A stretch of 64,000 nt of DNA. Source: Singulisphaera sp. GP187. Its GTDB lineage: Bacteria; Planctomycetota; Planctomycetia; Isosphaerales; Isosphaeraceae. Within the stretch, counting starts at the first letter, position 1. Each line of letters opens with the position of its first letter. The stretch covers positions 3,201,501 to 3,265,500 of the forward strand of contig NZ_FSRB01000001.1 in NCBI RefSeq assembly GCF_900129635.1, written 5' to 3'. Made by a program: the position numbers and the translations under genes. A model generated the notes under the pieces. That model did no database searches, was not told the DNA's origin, and saw nothing but the letters and a program-made list of their open reading frames with translations. Shown in pieces: positions 62,201 through 64,000 of the stretch.

Positions 62201-64000
62201 GTCGCATTTGGCTTCGACGCGCCGTTAGGCTGCTGACCATCCGTCGCATTCGGCTTCGACGCGCCGTTGGGCTGCTGACCATCGGTCGCATTTGGCTTCG
62301 ACGTGCCGTTGGGCTGCGGGCCATTTGGCTTCGACGCGCCGTTGGACTGCTGACCATCCGTCGCATTTGGCTTCGAGTTGACATTCGGTTGAGGTGCCGA
62401 GTCCGAGGGCGGATTCGACATATTACCACGCACGACATCGGAAGCATCGCCGCGGGGTGGCTGCGTGTTGTCCGATGGCGAAGAATTTGACGATCCCGTC
62501 TGCGGTGGCGTTGCCGGAGAAACAGGCTCTCGAGCTCCGTTCGAACCGGTCTGCGGTGGGCTCGAAGTCTGACCAGTCCGGGGCGGGCTCGGATTCGCCG
62601 ACGACGGTTTCGTGTTGTCCGTGCCGCTGCCTGATCCGTTGGACGACTTCGGCCGATCCATCCCGAGTGATTTTTGCAGGTCACGAAGCTTTTTGAGGTC
62701 CTCCGGGGACATCGGACGCGGTTCGCGTGGGTCGGCTTTCTGTCCCTGGCCGTCGGTCGAGTCGACGGTTCCCCTGTCCTCTTTCTGCGTACCTGGCTGG
62801 TCGTTCGCACGCGCGTTTTGAGAGTCAGCACCTTCACCGCGGTCGCGCGGCTCTTGCTCTTGGTCCGGCCGGGGTCGAGGTGCCGGCTCCGACGACTCGG
62901 GATCGGGGTTCTCGGCGGCGGTCTTCTGCTGCTGCTCGTCCTGTCGCTTCGCTTCCTGGGCCTTCTGATCCGCTTGTTTCTTCTCGCTCGGAGGGAGCGG
63001 AGCGCCGATCTTGATCTTCTGCCGCGCGGTCTCGAACCGGTTCGACTGCGGCTCCTTGGTGTCGCGGACCGTGAGCCAGTATTCCAGTTCCGTACCCGGC
63101 TCCACCTTCCACGAGGTCAGGTCGAGCAGCTCGGTCCCTCGGAAGCTGGTGGTCGGGGGTCGCTGCTCGAGCAAGTTCTTCGAGAGCAGCGTCTCCCCTT
63201 TCTGGTGGACGTGGAGCGTGACGTCCTTGACGCCATGGTCGTCGCTGGCCTTCATCACCAACGGGACCTGCACGTTGCTCGCAACCTCGATCTCCGGCGT
63301 CTCGGGCTTTTCGAACGACGCGGTCGGAGCGAGGTCGGGCAACGCGATAATGTCATGGACCACCGGGTCAGGGTTCATCTGACCGCCGCTCGTCCGGAAC
63401 TTGATCGTGTAACTGCCCGACTTGTCGACCTTGAACTTGCCGACCAACTCTTTCGGGTCCGACGAGGCCACCTCCATCGCAACCGCATCGGCCTTGGTGA
63501 ACGAGAGCGCGGCCGAGCGCGCGGGCTCGTTCGTCCGCGCGTGCACGGTCACGATCGTCCCTTCGATCGCCTCGACGTTCCCTCCCTCGATCCCGGGGCG
63601 GCGATCGAGCTTGAGGTAGCGGGGGAAGTCGTAGTCGATCGAGACCGACGTCACCATCGGGGCGGGCGTCACCTCGACGTGATACTTCAGCGATTCGGCG
63701 TCGCCCCCCGTCAGATAGTAGTCGATGCTCTGCTGGACGTTACGAAGCGCGGTTTGCCAGGGGTCGTAACGGTTCGTTCCCGGCGTAAACTCTTGGACCG
63801 TGTAGAACTTGCCACCATCAACGCTGTAGTGGAGCAGCACGCGGTCGGGTCGAAGCCCCTGAGAGACGTCCACGAAGAAGGAGACGTGACTCCCAGCCAC
63901 AACCTTGGAGAGTTCCGGGTCGTCCCCCGGCTTGATATTCATCAGCCGGGTGTTGGTCGGTCGGACCACGTCCGCCAGGAGCGCCCGCTTGGTCGAGTCG
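59059..64000 (-). CDS. Very long repeat-rich envelope-type protein, N-terminus beyond window (frame broken at G8)
   Basis: The frame is open to the right edge, so the N-terminus is missing. The first visible 330 residues are beta-rich, Ig-like modules (VLLHYSVDGGKFYTVQEFTP; TIVTVHARTNEPARSAALSF; GTELEYWLTVRDTKEPQSNR), as in planctomycete DUF4175-like membrane proteins. A huge disordered zone follows: Gln/Pro/Asp-rich, then about thirty 14-residue units PNATDGQQPNGASK, a Lys/Glu-rich part, and Gly/Ser/Pro repeats ([19 protein letters not shown]). The last 90 residues as read are out of frame after the G8 tract. A spacer or surface function is plausible but unproven. Confidence 0.75.
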   Translation of the reverse strand, partial: DSTKRALLADVVRPTNTRLMNIKPGDDPELSKVVAGSHVSFFVDVSQGLRPDRVLLHYSVDGGKFYTVQEFTPGTNRYDPWQTALRNVQQSIDYYLTGGDAESLKYHVEVTPAPMVTSVSIDYDFPRYLKLDRRPGIEGGNVEAIEGTIVTVHARTNEPARSAALSFTKADAVAMEVASSDPKELVGKFKVDKSGSYTIKFRTSGGQMNPDPVVHDIIALPDLAPTASFEKPETPEIEVASNVQVPLVMKASDDHGVKDVTLHVHQKGETLLSKNLLEQRPPTTSFRGTELLDLTSWKVEPGTELEYWLTVRDTKEPQSNRFETARQKIKIGAPLPPSEKKQADQKAQEAKRQDEQQQKTAAENPDPESSEPAPRPRPDQEQEPRDRGEGADSQNARANDQPGTQKEDRGTVDSTDGQGQKADPREPRPMSPEDLKKLRDLQKSLGMDRPKSSNGSGSGTDNTKPSSANPSPPRTGQTSSPPQTGSNGAREPVSPATPPQTGSSNSSPSDNTQPPRGDASDVVRGNMSNPPSDSAPQPNVNSKPNATDGQQSNGASKPNGPQPNGTSKPNATDGQQPNGASKPNATDGQQPNGASKPNATDGQQPNGASKPDGQQPNGASKPNATDGQQPNGASKPNGPQPNGTSKPNATDGQQPNGASKPNATDGQQPNGASKPNATDGQQPNGASKPDGQQPNGASKPNGPQPNGTSKPNATDGQQPNGASKPNATDGQQPNGASKPNATDGQQPNGASKPNGPQPNGTSKPNATDGQQPNGASKPNATDGQQPNGASKPNATDGQQPNGASKPNATDGQQPNGASKPNATDGQQPNGASKPNGPQPNGTSKPNATDGQQPNGASKPNATDGQQPNGASKPNATDGQQPNGASKPNGPQPNGTSKPNATDGQQPNGASKPNATDGQQPNGASKPNATDGQQPNGASKPNATDGQQPNGASKPNATDGQQPNGASKPDGQQPNGASKPNATDGQQPNGASKPNATDGQQPNGASKPNATDGQQPNGASKPNATDGQQPNGMSKPNATDGQQPNGASKPNGPQPNGASKPNATDGQQPNGASKPNATDGQQPNGAAKPNTSEAERAAEKPQTDGRNARPQTKPDEEGRPGRQEAPNQTDPSTRPSNAMDQQKAATDRSSESPSTKDGQSKTQKDATDKATATTKKSDQAKNRPQPESTKKAQQKTVTKKDQEKAASKDEQAKKPEDKGPKYEIPKKEQEKKKAERKPQRPEEEPAPPEQRQPDPQQQPASPPQPPQTQSAPPSPAGGQSSSSGSPESQSGTQSNPGSSPGSPSSSGGKEGSNPGPGSSPGSPSSLGGKEGSNPGPGSSPGNSPSAGGQPGPGSSPGSPSSSGGKEGSNPGPGSSPGNSPSAGGQPGPGSSPGSPSSSGGKEGSNPGPGSSPGNSPSTGGKPGSQPGSGASSGNSPSSGNPTRPDASPNPKDVPTNPQGNAGQGAEQRGSMNSGTQKTGTDSNAPPRTGDGQRSGEPAPPNDAPSQGSERNGEGATGTPTQGTAGPGQKRESAGQPSGEPSQEGGQGDSQDRQKGPAGGKGGAPLRRVADERPPGMPASRWLPRPRIKANSRLARKHPLRTRPRPSLLTYLRPTSSSTSLKISSSEIRSLRNSSKRPGCLARRWSSS
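59700..60120 (-). repeat. Gly/Ser/Pro-coding tandem repeats of about 120 bp
   Basis: Near-identical blocks encoding SPGSPSSSGGKEGSNPGPGS and GNSPSAGGQPG recur at least four times. Whole units of about 120 bp at 59763-60000 are almost identical, including synonymous positions, so they arose by recent duplication. Confidence 0.75.
60748..62375 (-). repeat. 1.6-kb minisatellite of 42-bp units inside the envelope protein gene
   Basis: About 31 units of 42 bp encode PNATDGQQPNGASK. They are interspersed with about seven 33-bp units (PNGPQPNGTSK type) and three 33-bp units (PDGQQPNGASK). Units are nearly identical at DNA level, differing mainly at CGG/CGT-type third bases (ATCGGTCGCATTTGG versus ATCCGTCGCATTCGG). 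Higher-order blocks of four to six units repeat. The array leaves all three minus frames and one plus frame largely free of stops. Confidence 0.92.

Noticed and set aside
60748..62375. CRISPR-like array
   Set aside because: The regular 42-bp and 33-bp units have no unique spacers between them and encode a continuous protein repeat.
60634..62490. 618-codon plus-strand frame of Leu/Arg/Ile repeats
   Set aside because: It is the antisense of the 42-bp coding repeat. A stop-free 42-bp unit keeps several frames open, there is no ribosome site, and the protein has no sensible fold.
60411..62837. 808-codon minus-strand frame (RRSQMRPMVSSPTA repeats)
   Set aside because: It is a shadow frame of the same minisatellite. 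The PNATDGQQPNGASK frame continues into recognisable domains on both sides; this one does not.

Overview
The window reads as a GC-rich chromosome segment from a planctomycete, most likely of the Isosphaeraceae type. The evidence is family content rather than a database match. It has a DUF1501 protein with a twin-arginine-like leader, a DUF1559 protein with a pseudopilin-type N-terminus and the C-terminal His/Asp-Gly motif, a cyclophilin carrying a LEPR-XLL-like N-terminal signature, a Ser/Thr kinase fused to a predicted beta-helix, and a DUF3352-like protein.

Layout. 1-2.4 kb: end of a coiled-coil gene, then an IS3-family element sitting on the remains of an IS5-family transposase. 2.6-7.0 kb: LemA, an HtpX-like M48 protease and a DUF1501 protein. 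7.3-19.5 kb (minus strand): a type II secretion / type IV pilus-like operon with secretin, LysM protein, major pseudopilin, PilM/GspL, PilO/GspM, PilP/GspC-like, ATPase, PilC/GspF, four minor pseudopilin-like proteins and a DUF5658 protein. Five of its junctions are 4-nt overlaps. 19.9-30.1 kb: a secreted hypothetical, a palindrome-flanked IS200/IS605-like remnant, HrpB helicase, a small CxxC membrane protein, the cyclophilin, the DUF3352-like protein and a trypsin-like protease. 30.3-36 kb is mostly housekeeping: a secreted hypothetical, QueC, L27, Obg, CoaX and an unusual MnmE-like GTPase.

36-53 kb mixes core and accessory genes. It holds a two-gene subtilase cassette; a kinase/beta-helix gene broken at a G8 tract; DUF1559, HD-domain and Hint-domain proteins; a membrane-anchored DUF4041/T5orf172 protein behind an AT-rich leader; and a tightly coupled three-gene operon (TIGR04222-like membrane protein with a Gly/Cys tail, DUF692/MNIO oxidase, SCO6045-like partner) that looks like a peptide-modification system. 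The subtilase cassette and the T5orf172 gene are each followed by a copy of the same 154-157 bp multi-hairpin repeat. That shared repeat is the most unusual non-coding signal here.

53.6-64 kb: a TPR protein, a group of small stress-type proteins including a decayed CsbD gene, L-aspartate oxidase (NadB), and a very long repeat-rich envelope-type protein that runs off the right edge. Three long reading frames (secretin, kinase, repeat protein) would each be extended by adding one base to a homopolymer. This could be real frameshifting or a base-calling problem. No tRNA, rRNA or CRISPR array was seen.
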